Positions 13,045 to 21,588 of a DNA stretch of 28,076 bases are shown piece by piece. The translations under genes and the position numbers were made by a program. The stretch comes from an uncultured Oscillospiraceae bacterium. GTDB taxonomy: Bacteria > Bacillota_A > Clostridia > Oscillospirales > Oscillospiraceae. The stretch is taken from the NCBI GenBank assembly GCA_947631215.1, contig CANRKN010000018.1:1-28076 (forward strand), given 5' to 3'. The notes under the pieces were generated by a model that was given only the letters and a program-made list of their open reading frames with translations, was not told where the DNA came from and searched no databases. Each line of letters starts with the position of its first letter. The stretch's first letter is position 1.

Positions 13045-15614
13045 CCCTCCGCCTTCTTTTTCAGCTGATACAAAAGGTTCAGGGCCTCCAGCGGCGTGAC
13101 GGTGTTCAGGTCCAGGTCCTGCAATTGCCTCGCCAGCTCCCCGCCGGCCACGTCCAGCATGGACACCTGCTCCGGCGCGGGGCCCGATACGGGCATGCTC
13201 CCCCCGGCCCCCTCCGATTCAAGCTCGGAGAGATACTGCTTTGCCTTTTTGATTACCGGGTCCGGCACGCCGGCCAGCTTCGCCACCTCGATGCCGTAGC
13301 TGTCGTCGGCGGCACCGGGGACGATCTTCCGCAGGAATATGAGGGTGCCCCCCTGCTTTTTGGCGGTGATGTTGTAGTTTTTCACCCCGTCCAGGGTGCC
13401 CTCCAAAGCGCTGAGCTCGTGGTAGTGGGTGGCGAACATGGTCCGGGCCCCCAGCTTCCGTTTGTCGGCGCAGTATTCCAGCATGGCCCTGGCGATGGCC
13501 ATGCCGTCGAAGGTGGAGGTGCCCCGGCCGATCTCGTCCAGGATGAGCAGGCTCGCCCCCGTGGCGTGGCGGAGGATGTCCGCCATCTCCGCCATCTCCA
13601 CCATGAAGGTGGACTGGCCGCTGGCCAGGTCGTCAGAGGCGCCGATGCGGGTGAACACCCGGTCCACGATGCCCACGGAGGCGCTCTTCGCGGGGACAAA
13701 GGAGCCCATCTGGGCCATGAGCACGATGAGGGCCGTCTGGCGCATATAGGTGGATTTGCCCGCCATGTTGGGGCCTGTGATGATGGCGACCCTATCGGAG
13801 GTATCGTTCAAAAACGTGTCGTTGGGCACGAAGAGGACGTTTTTCTGGGCCTGTTCCACCACCGGGTGGCGGCCCTCCGTGATGCGGACGGACCGGCCCA
13901 CGTCCACCTCCGGGCAGACATAGCGGTTTTTGACCGCCACTTCGGCCAGGGAACACAGGGCGTCCAGCTCCGCCGCCTTCGCCGCCGCGGCCTGGACCCG
14001 CTCCACCTGGGCAGCCACCCGCACCCGCAGGGCGGAGAATATCTCATACTCCCGCTCGGCCAGCTTGTCCTTCGCCCCCAGCAGGGTATTCTCCAAATCT
14101 TTGAGCTCCGGGGTGAAGTACCGCTCATTGGAGACCAGCGTCTGTTTTCGTATGTAGTCCTCCGGCAGGGGCGCGTCCCCGGCGGACCGGGGCACGTCGA
14201 TGTAGTAGCCAAAGACCTTGTTGTAGCCCACCTTCAGCTTCTTGATGCCCGTGCGCTCCCGCTCCCGGGCCTCCAAAGCCACCACCATGCCGGCGCCGTT
14301 GTCCCGCACGTCCCGGAGGCGGTCCACCTCTTCGTCCGCCCCGGGCCGGAGGATGCCCCCCTCCCGGACGGAGAAGGGCGGCTCGTCGCCGATGATGGTC
14401 ATAATGTCGTCCCGCAGGTCGTCCAGGGTGTCCAGGGCGGCGATGTCCTTGAGGGCCCCGCTGCGGGCGCCGGACAGCAGCTCCGCCAGGCGGGGCAGCT
14501 TTCCGAAATAGGTCCCCAGGGCCAGCAGGTCCCGGCCGTTGGCGGTGCCGTAGACGCACCGGCCTATGAGCCGCTGGATGTCCCCGATGTCCCGCAGGGT
14601 CAGTATGAGCTCGGGCCGGAGGATGGCGTCAGAATATAGCTCCTCCACGGCGGAGAGCCGCCGCCGGATGGCCACCGGGTCCAGCAGAGGCCGCTCCACC
14701 CAGGAGCGCAAAAGCCGCCCGCCCATAGGGGTCTTGGTCCTGTCCAGCACCCAGAGGAGGCTCCCCCGCTTTTCCCCGGTGCGCAGGTTTTCCGTGAGCT
14801 CCAGGTTCCGGCGGGTGGTGTAGTCGAGCTCCATATACCGCCCCGGTCCGAACCGGTCCAGCCGACGGATATGGGAGATATCAAACTTCTGTGTCTCGAT
14901 GATGTAGCTTAAAAGCGCCCCCGCCGCCAATGTCTCCGCCGGGGTGATGACCTCGCCGAACCGGTCGTAGACCAGCCTGCGGCAGGCCTCCTGCTCGAAG
15001 CGCCCCGCCTCCTTTTCCGGCAGGCAGTCCAGCTTCTGCAAAAAGGCGGCGATGGCCTCATTCTTCTCCGCCCCGGCGGAGAGCACCGCCTCCCGGGGAG
15101 AGAACCGCCCCAGCTCGTTGGCCATGTGCCCGGCGGCCTCGGCGGAAAAGCCCTGGACGCAGAACTCCCCCGTGGAGATGTCGCAGAAGGCCGCGGCCCC
15201 CTCGTCCCCCTCCAGCCACAGGGCGCAGAGATAGTTGGACTTGCCCTCCTCCAGCATGGAGCTGTCCGTGACGGTGCCGGGGGTGATGATGCGGATGACG
15301 CCCCGGTCCACCAGGCCCGTGGCGGCGGCGGGGTCTTCCAGCTGTTCGCATATGGCCACCTTGTACCCCTTGGCGATGAGCCGGGCGATATAGGCCTCGC
15401 AGGAATGGAACGGCACGCCGCACATAGGCGTCTGCTCCTCCTCCGGCTTGCCCCGGTCCCTTGTGGTCAGGGCCAGGTCCAGCTCTTTGGAGGCCAGCTT
15501 CGCGTCCTCGTCGAACATCTCGTAAAAATCGCCCAGGCGGAAAAAGAGCAGGCAATCCGGGCACTGCTCCTTGATTTTGTAATATTGCCGCTTCATGGGG
15601 GTCATCTCAGCCAT
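13041..15614 (-). CDS. mutS: DNA mismatch repair protein MutS
   Basis: This 857-aa protein is full-length MutS, the mismatch-recognition ATPase. The mismatch-wedge motif is FFRLGDFYEMF (24-34), with Phe30 and Glu32 in the conserved F-Y-E. The connector, lever and clamp domains follow. The ATPase has Walker A GPNMAGKSTYMRQ (about 612-624), Walker B with LLILDEIGRGTSTFDG, and the ATHYHEL signature. Near the C-terminus QVSMLDV resembles a beta-clamp-binding motif, followed by the small dimerisation helix region. The start has AGAGGAT 7 nt upstream. It lies 22 nt downstream of the FAH-family gene and overlaps EFR1 by 4 nt. MutL is encoded divergently at 18750 rather than directly downstream, unlike many Clostridia where mutS and mutL are adjacent. 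Confidence 0.98.
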   Translation of the reverse strand: MAEMTPMKRQYYKIKEQCPDCLLFFRLGDFYEMFDEDAKLASKELDLALTTRDRGKPEEEQTPMCGVPFHSCEAYIARLIAKGYKVAICEQLEDPAAATGLVDRGVIRIITPGTVTDSSMLEEGKSNYLCALWLEGDEGAAAFCDISTGEFCVQGFSAEAAGHMANELGRFSPREAVLSAGAEKNEAIAAFLQKLDCLPEKEAGRFEQEACRRLVYDRFGEVITPAETLAAGALLSYIIETQKFDISHIRRLDRFGPGRYMELDYTTRRNLELTENLRTGEKRGSLLWVLDRTKTPMGGRLLRSWVERPLLDPVAIRRRLSAVEELYSDAILRPELILTLRDIGDIQRLIGRCVYGTANGRDLLALGTYFGKLPRLAELLSGARSGALKDIAALDTLDDLRDDIMTIIGDEPPFSVREGGILRPGADEEVDRLRDVRDNGAGMVVALEARERERTGIKKLKVGYNKVFGYYIDVPRSAGDAPLPEDYIRKQTLVSNERYFTPELKDLENTLLGAKDKLAEREYEIFSALRVRVAAQVERVQAAAAKAAELDALCSLAEVAVKNRYVCPEVDVGRSVRITEGRHPVVEQAQKNVLFVPNDTFLNDTSDRVAIITGPNMAGKSTYMRQTALIVLMAQMGSFVPAKSASVGIVDRVFTRIGASDDLASGQSTFMVEMAEMADILRHATGASLLILDEIGRGTSTFDGMAIARAMLEYCADKRKLGARTMFATHYHELSALEGTLDGVKNYNITAKKQGGTLIFLRKIVPGAADDSYGIEVAKLAGVPDPVIKKAKQYLSELESEGAGGSMPVSGPAPEQVSMLDVAGGELARQLQDLDLNTVTPLEALNLLYQLKKKAEG

Positions 15615-15636
15615 GATGCAAATCCTCTTTTTCTCG

Positions 15637-16485
15637 TTACTTCACAGTATTCCTCAGCACGCCTATGCCCTCTATCTCGCATTCCACCACGTCGCCGGGC
15701 TTCAGGAACTTCGGCGTGTCGAAGCCCATGCCCACCCCGGCGGGGGTGCCGGTGGCGATGACGGTGCCGGGAAGCAGGGTCATACCCGCACTGAGCTCGG
15801 CGATGGTGTCGGCGATGGATGTTATGAGCTGGTCGGTGACCGCGCTCTGGCGCTGCTCTCCGTTCACCCGGGCGGTGATGCGCAGCGCCGGAGGGAAGGG
15901 CACCTCGTCGGCGGTGAGGATGCAGGGGCCCATGGGGGTGAAGCCGTCCAGGCCCTTGCCGTAATACCACTGCTTGTGGGCGGTCTGGAGCGTCCGGGCT
16001 GACACATCGTTCAGCACCGTGTAGCCGAACACATACTGCCCCGCCCGTTCCGCGGACACTTGCTTCGCCGCGGGGCCGATGATCACCGCCAGCTCCGCCT
16101 CATAGTCCAGCTTCTCCACGAGACCCGGATGGCTGTCGATGAACCCCTCCGGGGCCACCGCCTCCGGCACCCGCTTGGAGAAGTAGACGGCCACGGGCTT
16201 GTCCTTGGCGAAGGCCTCGCCGTTGAATTTGGCGGCCTCTTTGGCGTGGTCCACATAGTTCATGCCGAGGCATATCACATCCTGCCGGGGCCGGGGGATG
16301 GGGGCCAGGAGCGTCACACTTTCCAGAGGCACCTCCGCCCCCAGGGGCGCGGCCTTTACGGCGGCGAGACCCGCCTCGATGGCGGACACCATGTCGGCGT
16401 AGGGCAAGGGCCGCACCGCCTTCTCATCGGCGGTCAGCGCGCCCACCTTTTCCTGTCCGTTTTCCAGGTATGTCACCAGCTTCAT
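15637..16485 (-). CDS. Fumarylacetoacetate hydrolase (FAH) family protein
   Basis: This 282-aa protein matches the FAH family: PRPRQDVICLGMNYVDHAKE (around 85-104), LDYEAELAVIIG with the metal-binding Glu pair, NDVSAR with the third acidic ligand, then DGFTPMGP and GTPAGVGMG. Members hydrolyse or decarboxylate beta-dicarbonyl acids (fumarylpyruvate, acylpyruvates, oxaloacetate) or isomerise homoprotocatechuate products; acylpyruvase or oxaloacetate decarboxylase activity is plausible here but unproven. I chose ATG 16485 because an AGGAGGAG site overlapping the upstream NUDIX stop lies just before it; the longer frame to 16518 lacks such a site. It sits within the miaB-mutS operon with no functional link visible. 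Confidence 0.92.
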   Translation of the reverse strand: MKLVTYLENGQEKVGALTADEKAVRPLPYADMVSAIEAGLAAVKAAPLGAEVPLESVTLLAPIPRPRQDVICLGMNYVDHAKEAAKFNGEAFAKDKPVAVYFSKRVPEAVAPEGFIDSHPGLVEKLDYEAELAVIIGPAAKQVSAERAGQYVFGYTVLNDVSARTLQTAHKQWYYGKGLDGFTPMGPCILTADEVPFPPALRITARVNGEQRQSAVTDQLITSIADTIAELSAGMTLLPGTVIATGTPAGVGMGFDTPKFLKPGDVVECEIEGIGVLRNTVK

Positions 16486-16496
16486 AAGCTCTCCTC

Positions 16497-17123
16497 CTAG
16501 TCGAAGCGCGTGGTCCAATGGGCCGCGCCGTGGGCCTCAAAGCACATCTTGATCTGCTCATAGATGTTCTTGTTTTCGGACAGCGGCGGCAGGCCATCCA
16601 GCGCAAAATAGCCGCTCTCCGTGGTCTCGGTGTTGGGCTCAAAATGCCCGCCGGTGGCGTGGCACAGCACGAATATCTTGCATATCTTGTGGGCGTATTC
16701 GGGCCAGTTGTGCTTATCCCGATCCTGCACGGCGACGATGAGGTCGGCCGCGGCGTCCAGCCCTGCCTCCTCCTTCACTTCCTTCACCGTGTTCTCCCCC
16801 ACGGAGAGCCCCGCGTCCACCCAGCCGCCGGGCAGGGACCACCGGCCGTCCAGCTCCCGGACCAGCAGTATTTTTCCGTCCTCAAAGATGGCCGCCCGGG
16901 TGTCCAGCTTGGGCGTCTGATAGCCCGTCTCATTGCAGAACAGGTCCCGGACCTTCTCCGGGGAGATGTCCGTCTTGTGGGCCACCATCTCCGCCGCGAT
17001 GGCCCGGATGCGCTCATAGCGCTCTATGTCGAAGCGGTTGTCCGTGTATTCCAGCCCCGCCTGGGCCAGGGCCTGCAGCTCCACCGCCCAGGAAAGCCAG
17101 GGGCTCCTGTCGTTCCCGCTCAT
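16497..17123 (-). CDS. NUDIX hydrolase with N-terminal NUDIX-associated domain
   Basis: This 208-aa protein has an N-terminal helical region (about 1-65, 'WAVELQALAQAGLEYTDNRFDIERYERIR') typical of the Nudix_hydro_N domain, then a NUDIX domain. The Nudix box lies in PGGWVDAGLSVGENTVKEVK followed by EEAGL. Relative to the canonical G-x5-E-x7-R-E-x2-E-E-x-G, the first Glu is Leu and the Arg is Lys, while the EVKEEAG metal ligands are kept. As I recall, this pattern occurs in the YjhB/ADP-ribose-pyrophosphatase-like group, whose reported substrates are nucleoside-diphosphate derivatives. The ATG overlaps the miaB stop by 4 nt (ATGA), indicating coupling, and its stop overlaps the ribosome site of the FAH-family gene. 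Confidence 0.92.
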   Translation of the reverse strand: MSGNDRSPWLSWAVELQALAQAGLEYTDNRFDIERYERIRAIAAEMVAHKTDISPEKVRDLFCNETGYQTPKLDTRAAIFEDGKILLVRELDGRWSLPGGWVDAGLSVGENTVKEVKEEAGLDAAADLIVAVQDRDKHNWPEYAHKICKIFVLCHATGGHFEPNTETTESGYFALDGLPPLSENKNIYEQIKMCFEAHGAAHWTTRFD

Positions 17124-18541
17124 ACCGGCTCCCCGTACAGCGCCCAGGTGGTGCTGTCCGTTATTTTTACGTCGATGAACTGTCCCACCAAGGACTTGTC
17201 CCCGGCCAGATGCACCAGCCGGCCCCCCTTGGTGCGGGAGGACAAATTATAGGGGCTTTGCCCCGTCTCGCCGTCCACCAGCACCCGCACCGTACTGCCC
17301 ACGTAGGCGGCGTGCTTCTCTCCGGATATGCGGTTTGAAAGGTCTAAGAGCTTATCGAACCACACCTGCTTCTCCGCCCTCGTCACCGGGTCGGGCATGG
17401 ATGCCGCCGGGGTGCCGGCGCGGGGGGAGAAGATGAAGGTGAACATGGCGTCATATTTGACTTCCTCCACAAGAGAGAGGGTGTCGTTGAAGTCTTCTTC
17501 CGTCTCCCCGGGGAAGCCCACGATGATGTCCGTGGTCAGCACCAGGTCCGGCATGTATTTGCGCGCCGCGGCCACCTTTTCCAGGTACTTTGCCCTATCG
17601 TAGTGCCGGTTCATCTCCTTGAGGATGCGGTCCGAGCCGGACTGGAGGGGCAGGTGGATGTGGTGGGCGCAGTGCTCGCTTTCGCCCATGACCCTGAAGA
17701 GCTTTTCCGTGGCGTCCTTGGGGTGGCTGGTCATGAACCGCAGCACATAGTCGCCGGGTATCCTGTCAAGCTCCGCCAAAAGGTCCGGGAAGTCCACCTC
17801 TTCCTCCAGGCCCTTGCCGTAGCTGTTCACGTTCTGGCCCAGGAGGGTGATGTCCTTGTACCCCGCCGCCACCAATTGCTTCGCCTCGGCGATCACGTCC
17901 TCCGGACGGCGGCTCCGCTCCCGGCCCCGGACATAGGGCACGATGCAGTAGGAGCAGAAGTTGTCGCAGCCGTTCATGATGGAGAGCCACGCCTTCACGG
18001 CGCTGTCCCGCTCTCTGGGCAGGCCCTCCGCCACCACGCCCTCAGAGGGCTCCGCGGCGATGAGTCGGCGCTTGCCGCCCCGGCGGTGCCGCCGCTCCAT
18101 GGCGGCCAGGAGCAGCTCCGGGAACTGCCACAGCTCATGGGGCCCGAAGGCCAGGTCCACCACCTGGTAGGAGTTTTTGATCTTCTCCCGCATGACGGGC
18201 TGCTGGGTCATGCACCCGCCCACGCACACGATGAGGTCGGGGTTTTTCGCCTTTTTGTGGTTCAGAGCCCCCACGTTCCCCAGCACCCGCTTTTCCGCGT
18301 GCTCCCGCACGGCGCAGGTGTTCACGGCGATGAGGTCGGCTTTGTCCTCGTCATCGGTGAGCGCATAGCCGCACTGGGTGAGCCAGCCCCGCAGTATCTC
18401 GCTGTCGGACTCGTTCTGCTGACAGCCGTAGGTGTCCACCAGGGCATAGTGGGGCCGGTGGGCGATAAGGGTGCGTATTTTCTGGCAGTACTGCTCCTGC
18501 TGGAGCCGTTCCTGGGTGGTGATCTCCCGGCGCTGGTACAT
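17120..18541 (-). CDS. miaB: tRNA-2-methylthio-N6-dimethylallyladenosine synthase MiaB
   Basis: This 473-aa radical-SAM methylthiotransferase adds a methylthio group to i6A37 of tRNAs reading U-starting codons. Visible features are an N-terminal UPF0004 domain with Cys40 (TYGCQQNESDSE), Cys76 (NTCAVRE) and Cys110 (GGC) for the auxiliary 4Fe-4S cluster. The radical-SAM motif is GCDNFCSYCIVPYVRGRERS with Cys192, 196 and 199, and a C-terminal TRAM domain covers about 400-473. I chose ATG 18541, preceded by AAGGAG; the frame runs open to 18907 but that part overlaps mutL and has no family similarity. MiaA, which makes its substrate, is encoded just across the divergent promoter. It is the first gene of the leftward operon. 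Confidence 0.97.
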   Translation of the reverse strand: MYQRREITTQERLQQEQYCQKIRTLIAHRPHYALVDTYGCQQNESDSEILRGWLTQCGYALTDDEDKADLIAVNTCAVREHAEKRVLGNVGALNHKKAKNPDLIVCVGGCMTQQPVMREKIKNSYQVVDLAFGPHELWQFPELLLAAMERRHRRGGKRRLIAAEPSEGVVAEGLPRERDSAVKAWLSIMNGCDNFCSYCIVPYVRGRERSRRPEDVIAEAKQLVAAGYKDITLLGQNVNSYGKGLEEEVDFPDLLAELDRIPGDYVLRFMTSHPKDATEKLFRVMGESEHCAHHIHLPLQSGSDRILKEMNRHYDRAKYLEKVAAARKYMPDLVLTTDIIVGFPGETEEDFNDTLSLVEEVKYDAMFTFIFSPRAGTPAASMPDPVTRAEKQVWFDKLLDLSNRISGEKHAAYVGSTVRVLVDGETGQSPYNLSSRTKGGRLVHLAGDKSLVGQFIDVKITDSTTWALYGEPV

Positions 18542-18555
18542 AAATTCTCTCCTTA

Positions 18556-18655
18556 TATGCCTGCCCGACGGGCGGCGAGAACCGGCAGTGCCCCGCACGC
18601 GCTCGGTGAGCGAAGCGAACTTTAGCGGGAGGGGCCCTGCCGGGCTCAGCCGCCC
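18556..18655. repeat. Structured intergenic repeat, copy B (in the predicted miaB leader)
   Basis: This is the partner of the element at 4603-4702. Predicted fold: outer helix 18570-18576 with 18649-18655; a one-base bulge (A18648); helix GAG (18577-18579) with CTC (18645-18647); an AA/G internal loop; inner helix 18582-18594 with 18631-18643 (one mismatch); and a 36-nt loop with the 22-nt identical block at 18605-18626. The element ends within the ribosome-binding region of miaB (AAGGAG lies just left of it) and lies downstream of the miaB promoter. It would therefore be transcribed as 5' leader RNA. Confidence 0.75.
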
Positions 18656-18683
18656 CAGGACTTGGTTCTTGATTACATAGCAC

Positions 18684-18712
18684 TTTATATTAACATTTTT
18701 CTGTGGTATAAT
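18684..18712 (+). promoter_or_regulatory. mutL: Sigma-A-like promoter for mutL
   Basis: TTTATA (18684-18689), 17-nt spacer, perfect TATAAT (18707-18712). The leader would be about 30 nt, with AAGGAG 8 nt before the mutL ATG. Confidence 0.6.
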
Positions 18713-18715
18713 CAA
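18687..18715 (-). promoter_or_regulatory. miaB: Sigma-A-like promoter for the miaB-mutS operon
   Basis: Read leftward: TTGATT (18710-18715), 17-nt spacer, TAATAT (18687-18692). It overlaps the mutL promoter almost completely. The leader would be about 140 nt and include repeat copy B. Confidence 0.6.
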
Positions 18716-18749
18716 TGAAAAGTATCTCGCGGCAGAAGGAGAAACGGCT

Positions 18750-20579
18750 ATGGCAGTCATCAACATCCTCTCCCCCCATGTGGCGGACATGATCGCCGCC
18801 GGCGAGGTGGTGGAGCGGCCCGGCAGCGTGGTGAAGGAGCTCATGGAGAACGCCCTGGACGCCGGGGCGAAGAACGTGACCGTGGAGCTCACCGGCGGCG
18901 GGGCCACCTATATCCGCGTCACCGACGACGGCTGCGGCATGGCCCCGGACGACGCGGGCAACTGCTTTCTGCGCCACGCCACAAGTAAGCTCCATGACGA
19001 GCGGGGCCTGGAGGCCATTGAGACCATGGGCTTCCGGGGCGAGGCCCTGGCGGCCATCTCCGCCGTGAGCCGGGTGGAGCTTCTGACCCGCCGGCCCCAG
19101 GACGGGGAGGGCACCTATGTGTCCGTGGCCGCCGGGGACATTGAGGACATGCACGCCGCGGGCTGCCCCCGGGGCACCGTGTTCACCGTCCGGGACATCT
19201 TCTACAACACTCCCGCCCGGCTGAAATTCATGAAATCCGACCGGGCGGAGGGGTCTTACTGCGTCCAGCAGGCCGCCCGGGTGGCCCTGGGCCGGCCCGA
19301 CGTGTCCGTGCGGTGTGTGAAGGACGGGAAAGAGGAGTTTTTCACCCCCGGGGACGGCAAGCCCGAGTCCGCCCTCTACGCCATTTTGGGCCGGGACACG
19401 GCACTTTCCATGCTCCCCGTGGAGGGGGAGAACGAGGGCGTGGCGGTCACGGGGTTCATAAGCTCCCCCGCCGCCGGGCGGGGCAATCGGGCCACCCAGT
19501 TTTTCTTCGTCAACGGCCGGTCCATCCGCTCCCAGAGCATGCAGGCCGCGCTGGAGCAGGCCTATAAAAATACGCTGATGGTGGGGAAGTTCCCTGCCTG
19601 CGTGCTGTATATCACCCTGAGCCCCGGGGCGGTGGACGTGAACGTCCACCCCACGAAAAACGAGGTCAAATTCTCTGCGGAAAAGCGGGTCTTCGACGCG
19701 GTGCACTATAGCTGCGTCAGCGCCCTGCAGGGAGAGCGGGACACGCTTCAAATGCGCCTTTCCCCCGCCACGGAGAAGAAGCTCTCCCCCCAGACGCCGC
19801 CCCGGCCGGAGGCGCCCAAGAAGGAGCCGCCCCGGCAGATGACCATGGAGCTGCACAGCCCCCCGCCCGCCTACGGTACCGGCGCGTCGGTGATCTATAC
19901 CCCCCGGCCCGCCCCGGCGTCCACCCGCCGGCCGGCCTACCAGGCCCCGGTGCGCCGGGCCCCCACGCCCATCCCTGGGGCGGCGCAGGCTCCGGAGCCT
20001 GCGCCCAAGACGGCGGACGATACTCCCGTCCGGGTGGCGGGGGAGGTGCTGCGCACCTACATCGTGGCGGAGCAGGGGGAGAAGATATATCTCATCGACA
20101 AGCACGCCGCCCACGAGCGGATGAATTTTGATAAACTCAAGGCCCAAGGCCGGGAGATCATGAGCCAGACCCTCATCCAGCCCCAGACCTGGCGGCCCGG
20201 CCCGGAGGACCGGGAAATGCTCACGGAAAACGAGGCGCTCCTCAAAGAGATGGGCTTCGAGCTGGAGCCCTACGGGGACGAGGACGTGGTGATAAGGGCC
20301 GTGCCGGAGGGCATGGACCCCGCCCAGGTCGTCTCCGCCCTGGAGGAGATCGGCGAAAAGCTCCGCACCGGGGCAAGGGACCTTGCCCGGGACAACATCC
20401 TGCAGACCATCGCCTGCAAGGCCGCCGTGAAGGCGGGCTGGGACACCGACCCCCGGGAGCTGCAGGTGCTGGCGGAGAAGGTGGCCTCCGGCGAGATCAA
20501 ATACTGCCCCCATGGCCGGCCCGTAGCGGTGACGCTGACCAAGAAAGAATTGGATAGGCAATTTGGGAGAATACAGTAA
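18750..20579 (+). CDS. mutL: DNA mismatch repair protein MutL
   Basis: This 609-aa protein is MutL, which couples MutS mismatch recognition to strand removal. The N-terminal GHKL ATPase (about 1-330) shows ENALDAGA (33-40), TDDGCGM, ATSKL, TMGFRGEALAAI and NTPARLKF. A Pro-rich linker covers about 335-430. The C-terminal dimerisation/endonuclease domain has DKHAAHERMNFD, corresponding to the DQHA-x2-E-x4-E metal motif with conservative changes (Lys for Gln, Asp for the last Glu). It also has ACKAAVKAG and CPHGRPV and ends in QFGRIQ. These indicate the nicking type of MutL found in bacteria lacking MutH. Length is normal. miaA follows after 3 nt. Confidence 0.97.
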   Translation: MAVINILSPHVADMIAAGEVVERPGSVVKELMENALDAGAKNVTVELTGGGATYIRVTDDGCGMAPDDAGNCFLRHATSKLHDERGLEAIETMGFRGEALAAISAVSRVELLTRRPQDGEGTYVSVAAGDIEDMHAAGCPRGTVFTVRDIFYNTPARLKFMKSDRAEGSYCVQQAARVALGRPDVSVRCVKDGKEEFFTPGDGKPESALYAILGRDTALSMLPVEGENEGVAVTGFISSPAAGRGNRATQFFFVNGRSIRSQSMQAALEQAYKNTLMVGKFPACVLYITLSPGAVDVNVHPTKNEVKFSAEKRVFDAVHYSCVSALQGERDTLQMRLSPATEKKLSPQTPPRPEAPKKEPPRQMTMELHSPPPAYGTGASVIYTPRPAPASTRRPAYQAPVRRAPTPIPGAAQAPEPAPKTADDTPVRVAGEVLRTYIVAEQGEKIYLIDKHAAHERMNFDKLKAQGREIMSQTLIQPQTWRPGPEDREMLTENEALLKEMGFELEPYGDEDVVIRAVPEGMDPAQVVSALEEIGEKLRTGARDLARDNILQTIACKAAVKAGWDTDPRELQVLAEKVASGEIKYCPHGRPVAVTLTKKELDRQFGRIQ

Positions 20580-20582
20580 GCA

Positions 20583-21536
20583 ATGGACAGGCTTCTCGTC
20601 ATAACCGGCCCTACCGCCACGGGGAAGACTGCCCTGGGGGTGGAGCTTTCCAAGCTCCTGGACGGGGAGGTCATCTCCGCCGACTCCATGCAGATCTACC
20701 GCGGCATGGACGTGGGCACCGCCAAGCCCACCGCGGAGGAGATGGAGGGCGTGCCCCACCACATGCTGGACGCGGCGGACCCCGCCGAGGACTTTTCCGC
20801 CGCCAAATACGCCAAAATGGCCGCCGCCTGCGCGGAGGACATCCTGGCCCGGGGCAGGACCCCCATCGTGGTGGGCGGCACGGGCCTCTATATCGACGGC
20901 CTCATCCGTGGCACGGACTATGCCGCCGCCCCCTCGGACCCGGCCACACGCCGGGCCATCGAGGCAGAATATGACGCTATAGGCGGCGAGGCCTTCCGGG
21001 AGAAACTGGCAACGGTGGACCCTGACCGGGCGGCGCTCCTCCATCCCCGGGACAAAAAGCGCCTGGTTCGGGCCTGGGAGGTATACGCCCTCACGGGGAA
21101 GACCATCACCTGGCACGACGAGCAGTCCCGGGCCGTTCCGCCCCGGTTTGAAGCATTCACCGTCGCCCTGGATTTTGCCGACCGGCAGGCCCTCTATGAC
21201 CGCATCGACCGCCGGGCCCGGGCCATGTTCGACGCCGGACTTGTGGAGGAAGTGCGCGGCCTTCTGGCCGCCGGGCTCTCCCCAAGCTGCACCGCCATGC
21301 AGGCCATCGGCTACAAGGAGGTGGCCGGGTATCTTTCCGGCGAGTGTACCCTGGACGAGGCCGTGGACGCGGTGTGCCGGGCCTCCCGCCGGTACGCAAA
21401 GCGGCAGCTCACGTGGCTTCGAAGCCGCCCGGACGTGCGGTGGCTCCGCTGGGAGAAAGAGCCTGACCGGGCCATGCTGGACGCCGCCGCCCGGACCCTG
21501 GCGGAGGAATATGCCGGCCGGCCCTTTAATTCGTAG
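20583..21536 (+). CDS. miaA: tRNA dimethylallyltransferase MiaA
   Basis: This 317-aa protein transfers a dimethylallyl group from DMAPP to N6 of A37 in tRNA, giving i6A, the substrate of MiaB. It has the P-loop GPTATGKTAL (9-18), DSMQIYRGMDVGTAKPT (34-50) and the GVPHHMLD segment. VVGGTGLYIDGLI and, late in the protein, AIGYKEVAGYL and RYAKRQLTWLR complete the family signature. Length matches the family (about 300-320). The ribosome site GGGAGA lies inside the end of mutL, and only 3 nt separate the two genes, so mutL and miaA form one transcription unit. miaA is followed by a 151-nt gap with a possible hfq promoter. Confidence 0.97.
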   Translation: MDRLLVITGPTATGKTALGVELSKLLDGEVISADSMQIYRGMDVGTAKPTAEEMEGVPHHMLDAADPAEDFSAAKYAKMAAACAEDILARGRTPIVVGGTGLYIDGLIRGTDYAAAPSDPATRRAIEAEYDAIGGEAFREKLATVDPDRAALLHPRDKKRLVRAWEVYALTGKTITWHDEQSRAVPPRFEAFTVALDFADRQALYDRIDRRARAMFDAGLVEEVRGLLAAGLSPSCTAMQAIGYKEVAGYLSGECTLDEAVDAVCRASRRYAKRQLTWLRSRPDVRWLRWEKEPDRAMLDAAARTLAEEYAGRPFNS

Positions 21537-21588
21537 TCTCGACGCCTTTCGCCCCCATCCGCCCCGCCGAAAGCCGTAATATAGGCGA

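Noticed and set aside
13125..14639. Open frame of 504 codons on the plus strand
   Set aside because: It is antisense to mutS; the product is His/Gly/Val-rich without motifs.
18542..18907. N-terminal extension of miaB to a start at 18907
   Set aside because: It would overlap mutL in antisense and run through the structured repeat. MYQRRE at 18541 has a good ribosome site and matches MiaB length.
18690..21116. Open frame of 808 codons on the minus strand
   Set aside because: It lies antisense to mutL and miaA, which have clear motifs. Long antisense frames are expected in GC-rich DNA.
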